Shown piece after piece: positions 53,250 to 63,046 of a stretch of 64,000 nt of DNA (position 1 is the stretch's first letter; each line of letters opens with the position of its first letter). Origin of the DNA: Borovskyia barvae (Eukaryota; Euglenozoa; Kinetoplastea; Trypanosomatida; Trypanosomatidae); assembly GCA_030849085.1 (NCBI GenBank), contig JASAOM010001059.1, forward strand, positions 62,001 to 126,000, in the 5' to 3' direction. Below the pieces are notes generated by a model. That model saw nothing but the letters and a program-made list of their open reading frames with translations, was not told the DNA's origin and ran no database searches. The translations under genes were made by a program, and so were the position numbers.

Positions 53250-55283
53250 ATGGGGCATCTTTGTAAGTTATCTCGTGCGTATCGTTCGGTAGCGCCCCTC
53301 TTCACCTTCCTTGTGCTCTTGGTGTGCTCCGCATCCACCACTGTTGCCACACCGTCGCCCGAGTCTTTGCTGCGGTGCGCCCCTGCTGAAGCCGTGCCCT
53401 ATGGCCTCATCACTTGCGTCATCGAGGTGCGAGATGCCTATCAAGAGCCTACCATGATTTTTGAGCCGTCGCGATTCGCTGTGTCCGCTCGCTCGTCAAA
53501 TCTGGCGGCTGTCGTGAAGACGAGCGAACTCGTGCGCGGCAAGGACGTAACGACCGCCCTGTTCACCCTATCTGCCTCCGCCGGTGGAGAGGTGCTCATT
53601 CGTGTTTACGTTCTCCAAGCCAGCGCCATTGGCGGCACCTCCGTTGTAGGGGAGGTGCGCAACAGTGGCATAACCGTGTCTGTACTGTCTTCGCCTGCGG
53701 CGAGCATCGGTGCGCTGACATGCACAGCGCAGGACTCGGGACTCGCTTTGCGAAGCTCTACCCTGTGCCGTGCTGTCGTCTCTGACGAGACCGGTGCGCC
53801 GTCTTTTGTGCACAGCACAGATATCCTCTTTACTGAAGTCAACGCCCTCGGCAGTTTTAACTTCATCTCGGGCACACGGGAACTTCTTTTTCGCTTCACC
53901 GCGCCGCCGATTACTCACGTGATCGTATCTACCTTCACCCTGAAAGTGCGCCTCCGCGACGACGAAAACGCTTACGTGAGTGGGTCTGGGGCGCGAGTTC
54001 AATTCCCGCTTCTTTACCCACTCCTACAGGCACTGGCAGCGACGACCATTTTACGTTGCGCGGTAGAGACGAGTCCAATTTCCTGCTCCGTGAGGGCGGC
54101 CGATGCAGAGGGACCTGTAGCGTTCAACCCCACGCATTTTCGTGTGCGTCTGGTCCGACGCGTTCACGATGTGGAGACGACGTCGTTAGAGCGCACTCGC
54201 TCCTTAAATCATGTCTTCACGGGCCTTGCGGCGGATGAGGTGGACATGACTAACTACTTTACCGTATCCTTCAGCAGGTCACCGGCACGTCCTGATGTTG
54301 GCCTGCTCTCATGGGAGCCCAAATCCAACGACGGCGTGTTTGCAGCGCGGCTCCACCTGTACGCCTCAGCTGATGGCAAGAGTGTTGTCTCCGACGCCTC
54401 TTTTCCCAACAACACGGCAGATGTGGCGGGTAGCCCATACGATTTCGCAGCGGGAACCATTCCTAATCCTGATTCGGTGGTGCTGCGTGGCTGCCGAGAG
54501 GTCGTCTTGGCTTCCGGCAACACCACCGTGTGCTTCATCAACCTTGCGAACGATGTGTCGGGTGATGCCACGTACTACATCATCACCACTTCGCAGCCAC
54601 GCTCCTTCATTTCTAACATCACCTACGTCGCATTCGATGCGGTGTGTAGGTGCCGAGCCTTGTGGTTTACCTACCACGCCCCTGACGAGCTAGTGACCCG
54701 CGTGGACGACTACATCAACGTCTCCCTCTACACCGATTTTGAAAGGTCGGTCAACGGGCTAGCGATGGCGAGAGGATCGCCGCTGCTGCTCGATGTGTTT
54801 CCAGCGTTTTCTGCCACCAGCCACGATTCCCAAGATGCGACCACCAGTGCGGTGTTGGTGGCGGTAGGCTTTCTTTTTTATGGCGGTGTCCTGGGCGTTG
54901 GTGCGGTGCAGGTAGTGCATCGTTCCCGTAAGTCGACCCGCATTCGTCACGAGCGGGCGCTCAGAGAACGTTTGGTACGGTCAGAGATGACACCGCGCAC
55001 CTCGGAAGGCGTGATCGACCCCGGTGAGATAGCGAACCGTGGTAGCCGATCCAGCATTCCTGCCTTGGTCTCGAGTACCTCAAACAGCAGAACGGCACAA
55101 GCGGCACCTCATGCGCTTTCTTGTTCCGGGGGCTCAAAAAGAGCGCCGCCTGAGGCGCTTGCAGGAAGTTTCGCTGATGCGGGCAGAGGTGTGGGAGCCC
55201 GTGGAGCAACTGCGCCGCCGCTGAAGGTGGTAGTGAGCAACGTGGCAGTCCTGCAAGACCGCCTGCATTCAGATAGCGATTAG
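53250..55283 (+). CDS. Type I membrane protein with four Cys-pair modules
   Basis: The 677-residue protein has an N-terminal signal peptide (hydrophobic core APLFTFLVLLVC, likely end near residue 33), a large ectodomain, one transmembrane segment near residues 532-555 (VLVAVGFLFYGGVLGVGAVQVV), a basic stop-transfer (HRSRKSTRIRH) and a Ser/Ala-rich cytosolic tail of about 120 residues. The ectodomain appears to contain four diverged modules of about 115-140 residues. Each begins with a Cys pair 9-15 residues apart followed by a short beta-like strand: LLRCAPAEAVPYGLITCVIEV, LTCTAQDSGLALRSSTLCRAVV, LRCAVETSPISCSVRA and LRGCREVVLASGNTTVCFINL. This suggests tandem Ig- or filamin-like domains. Several N-glycosylation sequons occur near its C-terminal end. 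Family not recognised; a cell-surface or endomembrane protein is inferred. Confidence 0.72.
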   Translation: MGHLCKLSRAYRSVAPLFTFLVLLVCSASTTVATPSPESLLRCAPAEAVPYGLITCVIEVRDAYQEPTMIFEPSRFAVSARSSNLAAVVKTSELVRGKDVTTALFTLSASAGGEVLIRVYVLQASAIGGTSVVGEVRNSGITVSVLSSPAASIGALTCTAQDSGLALRSSTLCRAVVSDETGAPSFVHSTDILFTEVNALGSFNFISGTRELLFRFTAPPITHVIVSTFTLKVRLRDDENAYVSGSGARVQFPLLYPLLQALAATTILRCAVETSPISCSVRAADAEGPVAFNPTHFRVRLVRRVHDVETTSLERTRSLNHVFTGLAADEVDMTNYFTVSFSRSPARPDVGLLSWEPKSNDGVFAARLHLYASADGKSVVSDASFPNNTADVAGSPYDFAAGTIPNPDSVVLRGCREVVLASGNTTVCFINLANDVSGDATYYIITTSQPRSFISNITYVAFDAVCRCRALWFTYHAPDELVTRVDDYINVSLYTDFERSVNGLAMARGSPLLLDVFPAFSATSHDSQDATTSAVLVAVGFLFYGGVLGVGAVQVVHRSRKSTRIRHERALRERLVRSEMTPRTSEGVIDPGEIANRGSRSSIPALVSSTSNSRTAQAAPHALSCSGGSKRAPPEALAGSFADAGRGVGARGATAPPLKVVVSNVAVLQDRLHSDSD

Positions 55284-58200
55284 AGCCTTGGAGGGGTGGG
55301 GCACGGCGAGTCATCGGATGCTACTGGCCGGTGGAAAAGGGAGGAAGAAGGTGGCCGCCTTTTTTTCCGATATCTATCTGGAGCGCTGGATTACACCTTG
55401 AAGAAAGGCTGGTGGGCCGAGTATTTCGTGAGATCACGCTGACGTGCGAGCGCAGGCCTACACAAACGCGTACGTTCGTCTTCCCATGTAGAAGTTGATC
55501 GATGACGAAATGGATGAGAATAATCGACGTTTGCTTTTCCTCTGTCTGCGTAGGCGGTCGTAATTTGTGTCAGCGGGCCTGCGGTGGAGACTGACGGAGG
55601 AGACAACCTCTTCTAGCTTTCCCTCTTCCTCCCTTCCCCACAGCTAGGAGAATGTGGGAGAAACATATATATATATACTGCTGAACTAATGCCGTAACCC
55701 TACCAACAAAGACGCTTCCGCACACAGATGATACTTTACGGCAGTCAAAACAACGCTCCTCACCAAGTAAGAGCTTAAAGCGCTCGTGCCGGCTCGCCTC
55801 GTCTCGCTTTCATGGTCAATGCTCATGCATGCCGCAGAAAGATTAGCTCACCCTTCTTCCTCAATCACCCCGTCTTACCGTTGCGCAGAATGAACAAGTA
55901 ATGTGGGAGAGGTAGGGCGAATACTGCCTCTCATGGCGCTTAGTCGGTACTACTCACGGCACGCTGCAGTGGGGGACTCCTCTCCTTTTTTTTCTTGTCC
56001 GTTCATCTTCCCCTGCCCACGCGTTCATGGCACGCGGCTGCGGAGAAAAGCGTCACTTCATTGTCATCTGCGCGTGTGTGAGTAACGCGGATGAGTGAGT
56101 GCTTCGGTCTCGTCTTCCCATGTACGGTTTCTCCCTCCTCCTCCCCCTCCTCCTTTCAACACGTTCTCGACATCGAATTCCCCCGTTCCTCCTGTCTCCT
56201 TCATTTTACTCTCACAAACCTGGTCCCCCCACTTACCCCAACTATCTATCGATATGTATATATATACATATATATATATATACATATAATGTGTCTTCGC
56301 CTACGAATTCAAATACAAGTTAACGCTCAAACACGCACATCTGCATAAGGTGCAAACGTTTCTCTCCCTCTTCTACCATCAGGAGAAGCAAAAAGTAGCC
56401 GGCGTCCTTTCAAAGGGTATTCGCCATCATTTTTTTTCTACGTTCTACATCGTTACCTCCACAATTCATTTCATTTGGGTTGGGTGTGTGTGTGTGTGTG
56501 TGTATGTCTGCGGTGGTGTTCAAACGCTTGTTACGCAGAGAAGAAGCAGTGCACGTCTCCTGTTCGAAAACTTCGCACGCTGCTTTTTCTCTCCTTTCAG
56601 CTTTGTTCACTGTTCAGAAGTCGGAGAAGAACTAAATATCTTGTTGCAGATCCTTTTATCCTCTTTCCCTGTCGTGAAATCATTCGCCTTCCGATACAAC
56701 GAAGGAGACTCTCCCGTGCACCGTGGGGGTAGCCTCTTTGAGAAATCTATCCCCTGTGCTCTTTTACACACACGAACTCTTTTTTCCTCTTCGTGTGTAT
56801 GTAAAAGGCAAAGGGTCGCTCATTTTGTTTTTTCGAGGTTTGATATCTGTGACGTCGTTTATTCACTTTGATGCTACCTGACTCCATCCATTTGTGTGTG
56901 CTTTTTGCTAGTTTCACTTTCTAACATCCACCTGACGTAAGCGCCTTCGTCAAGCTTGCCCCCTTTTCTGTTGTGGTTTTGTTCTGGAGGACGGGCGGAG
57001 ACGCAGCAGAAGAGCTTCGCTCAGTCCATAAGTGTGTGTGTGTGTGTGTCTTCACTCGTTTTCTCTTTTACTTTTTGTTCTTTTGTATTTTTCTCGCACC
57101 ACTGCGTTTTCGAGCAAAAAAAAAGAGGAGGAAAAGATACGAAAAAAGCGAGGCTGAAGAACCCACGCTTCTTGTCTCTCTCTCTCTCTCTATTTTTAAC
57201 GACGTACAAATATAAATAAATATATAAATATAAATTAGCACAAACACTGCATAGCCTGCATTTATTCGTTTTTGCTGTGTGATTGCTCTTTAGGTTCTAG
57301 TGACTGAAGTACGTATCACAAATAAAAAAACGCAAGAGAAAAGAGTCAACCGTCGAACTTGGATAGGGGAAACGCGCGAGGAAACTCCTCCCAAATTCAA
57401 GACCATACGCTCCAAGGCAGCACACCTGGAGGGAAAGGGCAAGAAACTTGGAAAGACACAGAAAAGATAAATATCGGGGGATAACCGTCGCTCACACTTC
57501 TTTTTTCCCATTTTTTTTGCTACGACGAATACGGGACCCTCTCTTCGGGCTACCTTCGACTTCTCTCTCTTAATTATTATTACAGCTCCTTTATTCGACT
57601 CTTTTCACGAGAGACGTTGGGCCGCTGATTTTCCTGTCCCCTGTTTTTTGATGTTCTGTTCAGTGTCGTAAGCCTGCCTCTCGCTTTCTGTTGCTTTTTT
57701 GTTTCTTCTGGGGGGGGTATTTATCCGTTCTTTGGGAAAAAAAGTTATCTTTACCCTCTTTCGTTGCTTTTTTTCGTTGATCTTTCTTTTTCAGTTGTTG
57801 TTATTCAAGTTTTTCCTTCCCGTAGCTCGAAGATCTCATACCAGTTTCTGAACGAGTCTCCTCCGAGTGTGTGTGTGGACGGTACCGTCGGGTCGGAGTG
57901 CAAAAATAGCTTCACAGACCTTCATCTATATATTTATTTTATTCATTAATTTATCATTCTTTCCGTATCACACTTCTGTTTTTTCCTCTTTCTTTCGCAC
58001 AAGTCATATTTTCTTTCCTTCCTCTCCTCTCCTCCCCTCTCCTCTCCCCCCCTTTCTCTCTCAAATCCTGCCTGTCACGGGTGGTTCGCGAGGTAGCCTT
58101 GCTATCCTTCGATCTTGTACTCGAATCTTCGGACGATTCAAGAGTGGTGAAGCTTTTTTATTGCTATTGTTGCTTTCTTTTCCACTTTCGCTGCTAGCTC

Positions 58201-58353
58201 AGTTCATCCGAAGAGTCCCTCATTACGGTGCTTGCGACATCCATTTGATAAAGCGTCTGTCTGAAAGGAGGGAGTATCTTCTCTTTTTTCTTTGTTTCTC
58301 TCCTCTTCGCCTTCTGAAAAAAAACTCACGACGGTGTGTCATCCGGTTACAAT
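55284..58353. other. 3.1-kb spacer between the two membrane protein genes
   Basis: No gene is supported. It contains TA runs at 55665-55677 and 56257-56290, (GT)n runs at 56484-56503 and 57032-57049, a (TC)n run near 57177-57191, and dense C/T tracts from about 57960 to 58315. Between the last tract and the next ATG there is no AG, so the splice acceptor must lie further upstream, for example near 58142. Confidence 0.5.
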
Positions 58354-60690
58354 ATGAAAAAACTGCACTCCCATTCGGCCATCGCACCGAGGTGGATCGC
58401 CCTGTTGGTTGCGGGATTCCTTCTCGTCATCGGCACGGCCATCGCCTCTGAGCCAGAAGTCGACCGTGCGAAATGCGGTGGGGACAGCGACACGTGGTGC
58501 CTCAATACCACCATTGATTTTCGAGGTGAAGATCTCGATGATGTGAAGTACGTCCAGTTCCATAACGGGGCAGCACACGTTTCCGACATCTCCTGTGAAG
58601 ATGTTCACGATCACGAGCACCACTTTTCTTGCGAGCTGGTCATGGCCCCCTCCGCCACGGCGGGGCTGTACGAGGTGACGCTGGCGCTGGACGATAAAGA
58701 GACGATCGTTGTCGGCAGCATCCTCCTCGGAGCCTTCTGGGAAGTGGAATCGAACATATCAAAGTGGACAAAAACATCGCGCGACGACCCCTACAATGTG
58801 ACGGGACAATCGAGTGACTGGCCCTCCACGGGCGACACCTGGTCCGTCTTCGGCAACTTCGATCCCAAGGCGAGCTACGAAATCATCTTTTACAACCAGC
58901 AGAAAGCAGCGGCTGAGGGCAACCCCGCTGCGCCGAACTGCGCGACACCCAGCGTCACCGCCACGACGCTCACTTGCAACATCATTTCTCAGAGCGGTAT
59001 TATGGGCATGTTCAACTTTCTTGTCAGGGACACGGCCACCGGCGCGCTGCTGTTCGGCTCCACATCGCTGCCTTCCATCGCTATCAACCCGCCATGGCCG
59101 CAGGTGAGCAATGCTACTGGCGACTGCGCAGAGAAGAGCTCTGCCTGCACTTCTGAGGCCCAGATCACCATCGTCGGCAGCGGCTTCAACTACCGCCAGC
59201 CAAGCTACCAAAAGCTGTTTGTGGGCGTAACGGACGCGGAGCGGAGCGCCATTCAGCTGCAGCCGGTAAGCGTCACCCCCAGCAATCTTACGGTGCGTCT
59301 GAGTGTCGCGAGCGGGGTCGCGCCAGGTAGCTATCCTGTCTTCGCGCGGCTGCAGGTTTGCGCCATGGGGATGATGTCACCGCTCTACTATGTGGGAAGC
59401 CTGGTGTTGGGGGGTGGTTCCAATGTTCCTGGCTACGCCGTGGGCGGCGCCGCTACGCTCCCAACACAGATCATGGCGGGTACGTGCGATGACGGCGAAG
59501 GTCACTGCCAGAATACGACGGTAACTTTGACTGGCGTGGGGCTCAACAACGTTGGAAGTGTACTTATGAGTGCCCCTCAAGACCAGAAAGCAGGTCCCTC
59601 GTGTACCATTATCGGCAACCCAAACGCAACCACTTTCTCGTGCAACCTAACGGTACCCGCAGGCTCCCGTGACAGTCTGTACGAAGTGACGCTGGTGTTG
59701 AACAACAAGACGGAGGTGAGTGGGGGCGGTCTTGCTGTCGGTGCTTTCCTGCAGGCGCGCGGTGTAGGCGGCTGGACAAACACATCGCGCGACGACCCTT
59801 ACAATGTGACGGGGCAATCGAGTGACTGGCCCTCCACGGGCGACACCTGGTCCGTCTTCGGCAACTTCGATCCCAAGGCGAGCTACGAAATCATCTTTTA
59901 CAACCAGCAGAAAGCAGCGGCTGAGGGCAACCCCGCTGCGCCGAACTGCGCGACACCCAGCGTCACCGCCACGACGCTCACTTGCAACATCATTTCTCAG
60001 AGCGGTATTATGGGCATGTTCAACTTTCTTGTCAGGGACACGGCCACCGGCGCGCTGCTGTTCGGCTCCACATCGCTGCCTTCCATCGCTATCAACCCGC
60101 CATGGCCGCAGGTGAGCAATGCTACTGGCGACTGCGCAGAGAAGAGCTCTGCCTGCACTTCTGAGGCCCAGATCACCATCGTCGGCAGCGGCTTCAACTA
60201 CCGCCAGCCAAGCTACCAAAAGCTGTTTGTGGGCGTAACGGACGCGGAGCGGAGCGCCATTCAGCTGCAGCCGGTAAGCGTCACCCCCAGCAATCTTACG
60301 GTGCGTCTGAGTGTCGCGAGCGGGGTCGCGCCAGGTAGCTATCCTGTCTTCGCGCGGCTGCAGGTTTGCGCCATGGGGATGATGTCACCGCTCTTCTATG
60401 TAGGTAACTTGGTACTGGACTCCAGTAACGTGTCTGGGTTTAATACTCACGACCCTTCGTTCACGGGGACGGCGCCCGGCGATTCGCAGTGCAAGAACGA
60501 TAGTCGCGCGCTGGTGGCTGCCATCGCCGTTGCGGCAGTGCTAGGAATTTTGCTGTTCGTGGGGATTCTTGTGGTGGTCGTCGTTCGCTGCTGCGGCACA
60601 AAGCGCCGTCAACCACAACCTGAAACGAATTATTTTTGGTCTCCAGCCATGGCGGATGACACCACGAGCACAGCACGGGAGAAAGCATAA
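58354..60690 (+). CDS. Type I surface-type protein with two 336-residue repeats (IPT/TIG-like)
   Basis: The 778-residue protein has a signal peptide (hydrophobic core WIALLVAGFLLVIGTAIA, likely cut near residue 32), a repeated ectodomain, one transmembrane helix near residues 712-740 and a short tail starting RCCGTKRRQ. The ectodomain is two tandem units offset by exactly 1,008 bp (336 residues). Each unit seems to contain three Cys-bearing beta-rich segments: CxNTT(V/I)xxxGxxL, DTWSVFGNFDPKASYEIIF, and AQITIVGSGFNYRQPSY. The last resembles the ITIxGxGF start of IPT/TIG folds. The first third of the two units has diverged strongly, but from about residue 141 to 344 they are identical. Many N-glycosylation sequons are present. 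The frame extends upstream to a GTG at 58336; the ATG at 58354 gives a good signal peptide. A surface adhesion or receptor role is inferred; no family name is recognised. Confidence 0.8.
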   Translation: MKKLHSHSAIAPRWIALLVAGFLLVIGTAIASEPEVDRAKCGGDSDTWCLNTTIDFRGEDLDDVKYVQFHNGAAHVSDISCEDVHDHEHHFSCELVMAPSATAGLYEVTLALDDKETIVVGSILLGAFWEVESNISKWTKTSRDDPYNVTGQSSDWPSTGDTWSVFGNFDPKASYEIIFYNQQKAAAEGNPAAPNCATPSVTATTLTCNIISQSGIMGMFNFLVRDTATGALLFGSTSLPSIAINPPWPQVSNATGDCAEKSSACTSEAQITIVGSGFNYRQPSYQKLFVGVTDAERSAIQLQPVSVTPSNLTVRLSVASGVAPGSYPVFARLQVCAMGMMSPLYYVGSLVLGGGSNVPGYAVGGAATLPTQIMAGTCDDGEGHCQNTTVTLTGVGLNNVGSVLMSAPQDQKAGPSCTIIGNPNATTFSCNLTVPAGSRDSLYEVTLVLNNKTEVSGGGLAVGAFLQARGVGGWTNTSRDDPYNVTGQSSDWPSTGDTWSVFGNFDPKASYEIIFYNQQKAAAEGNPAAPNCATPSVTATTLTCNIISQSGIMGMFNFLVRDTATGALLFGSTSLPSIAINPPWPQVSNATGDCAEKSSACTSEAQITIVGSGFNYRQPSYQKLFVGVTDAERSAIQLQPVSVTPSNLTVRLSVASGVAPGSYPVFARLQVCAMGMMSPLFYVGNLVLDSSNVSGFNTHDPSFTGTAPGDSQCKNDSRALVAAIAVAAVLGILLFVGILVVVVVRCCGTKRRQPQPETNYFWSPAMADDTTSTAREKA
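58807..59386 (+). repeat. 580-bp identical repeat, copy 1
   Basis: By reading line against line, bases 58807-59386 match 59815-60394 without a difference (offset 1,008 bp). Two single-base silent differences lie just upstream (including 58806 versus 59814), and divergence resumes at 59387. Confidence 0.9.
59815..60394 (+). repeat. 580-bp identical repeat, copy 2
   Basis: Second copy of the identical block within the same coding region; it encodes the last two thirds of the second 336-residue unit. Confidence 0.9.
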
Positions 60691-63046
60691 ATGGAATGAA
60701 AGCGATACGGAATAAATACTTCTCCCTTTCTTTTGCTACAACTCGTTTTGTTCGATTCGTCTCGAACATGCCCAAGGCTACGCGAGGGGCTGGAGAGCGG
60801 TACACGGCGATTGTAATTTTTTTATTCAGTGGATTTCAGTAGTGTCTCTTGTGACCGCCGACGAACATTTCTCTAAATGGCTTACGCCTGTCGCTATGAC
60901 TCCCTTTCTTCTTCTCTTTATATATATATAGGATGTCTGATCTCCGCAACACTTGTTTGTGGCCTCTTTCCCTTTAGGAAACACAAAACTTATGGCTCAT
61001 CGTTTTGCGGCTGTACTTGACGATGGACTGAAACGGAGGGGGGGGGCAAGAGCAAAAGAAACACATCTTGTGTCTCGTTGTGTATTGGAGAGATACGTGT
61101 ATCCAAGGATGAGCTGTTGAATGGGATCTTACATCCCTCTTCTTTTTCATATATGTGCATATCTACATGCGTCGAGGACTCCTCTTGTCCTTACTGATAG
61201 GCGTGTCTGCCACTTTCTTGTTGTATGAGAAAGTGGGACACTAGGGTGCGTGAGTGAGAAGAGGAGAGCGAGAGACGTGGGCAGACGCAGATCTGGCAAG
61301 TTAGTCGCCTCGTCAAAAACGCGCCGCGCTGGCATCCAAGAAGGATTTTTTAGGAAACGGCCGCGTGTGTATTGCATGCAGCCCATCGTCAGCACTTACA
61401 CCTCTTCTCTCCTCTTTCATGATATGCAAATATATATCGATACAGAGATATATGTGTGGATGAAGGATTCGATCTGCCTCTTTGTCTTCCCCTTTGTGCT
61501 GACCACCACAAATGCACACGTGGAGTGAGAAAGCATTTCTTCTACACTCTTCTCTCGCTCCTCTATAAAGGGAACGATAAAGAGAAGCAGCTAACGGAGG
61601 CGTAAGCCAGTATTCCGTGAGCAGCTTTTCGTGCGCACGTCTGTTTATCATGAAGGAGGAAGAGGGAAAATGGGAGTGGTGCTTTCCTCTCTCTTACGTA
61701 GTAACAATAAAAAAGGGTTGAGCTCACATACACAAATACTTCATAATTTCTTAAGAAATTGTGATGGTGTGTTCGATTGGCCAGCAGCGAGGGCAGCGCC
61801 ACGTAAGGGAAAAAAGTGAGATGCAATATAACTTTGGCTTCGTCAGTCGTTCAGGATAAACCGCTTCCCTCCCCTCCCCGCCTCTCTTTCCTTTTCTCCT
61901 TTCATCCATGTTGTTCTCTTCTTTTTTTGTTTGGTGTAGTCTCGAAATACTCGCGAGTCTAAGTTGAAAAAGAAAGGTGTGCTTGCAGCGTGATCAAGCC
62001 GCAGTGGTGATAGCGAAACTATTTATATATATATATATATCATTTGCAGCATTTATCTTTTTTAGTATTGAACGTCTTTCTCAGAGGGTCAGCGCTACCT
62101 TCCTTATTACATGCTGGAAATTCTTACCCATGAGAGGAGGGAGGTGCGTCTGGAACGAAATGGATGGAGTTGAGGCAAGGCCGTCGGGAGAATCGGAAGA
62201 TAGTAGTGTCCTACGCAATCGGGATCGCTGCGCGCGTGCTGGAGCATGGCCGGGTCTTTTCCCTCCCTCTCGCTCTTTTCTGCTCCTCCCCTTCGACTTT
62301 CCGTTGTCACCCTCGTTGAATGTACATATGAAACACTCTCTTCCTCTCCCGTTCTCCATCTCTCTATACCGTCACCACACATCCGCATGTTTTCGTTTTT
62401 CTCCGTGCATCCCCTCGGCGAAACATCCACAAAAAAAAATTTCGCCACCCGCACCGATTCACGCGCCTTTGTTTCGGTGACACGCATTATTTACCTTCAC
62501 TTCCATCCCAATACACGCAGAAATACACCTCCCCTCCCCTCCCCTCTCCTCTCCCCCCCTTCCACACGAAAATTCTGCATCCATTCAATTCTTTTTCTTT
62601 CAGGAACGTTTGGTTATGGTTTCCTCTCGGCTGCCACCCCCCCACATAACCCTTCGTTGTCCGTCCCCTCCCTCTCCCCTTCCGTCTAACCCTTCCTGTG
62701 CGGCATTCTTCCTGTCGGATTACGAAGTGCAAAGGCACGTCAGAACGAAGGAAGTACGCGCATATCGTGTGCAGCCGTCATTCTCTGTCGAGAGCTGCAG
62801 AAGTATACGGAAGGAAGTGACGAAAAAAGAAGGCAGCCTGTGTTGAAGCACCTCTAAGGATCTCTTCTGCTCTCCCAGTATCTTTCCTTCTCCTACCTTA
62901 CTTCAGATTGTCCTCCCGCTCCCTGGTACCCTGGAAAAGCTGTGATACGTGTGTTTGTCTCCAAGGTGCGTCTTCCTCTCCCTCTCACCCACCCATAACG
63001 CGCAACTCCGCCCTCGGGGCAGCGAAGGGTGAGGCCTTGAGAAAGA
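60691..63046. other. 2.4-kb spacer before the Pumilio-like gene
   Basis: No gene is supported. It has TA runs at 60919-60930 and 62024-62040, a perfect 16-bp palindrome at 61745-61760, G-runs near 61040, and C/T tracts. The tract at about 62865-62903 is followed by AG at 62905-62906, giving a leader of about 140 bases without an upstream ATG. Confidence 0.5.

Noticed and set aside
57867-58451. 194-residue + frame overlapping the surface protein start
   Set aside because: It lies in another frame over the T/C-rich leader and runs into the signal-peptide region of the real gene.
59647-60219. 190-residue minus-strand frame, repeated near 58759-59211
   Set aside because: Antisense shadow of the duplicated coding block; the repetition reflects the DNA repeat.
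61745-61760. 16-bp perfect A/T-rich palindrome
   Set aside because: Short, no loop, in AT-rich context; could arise by chance and has no link to a gene start.
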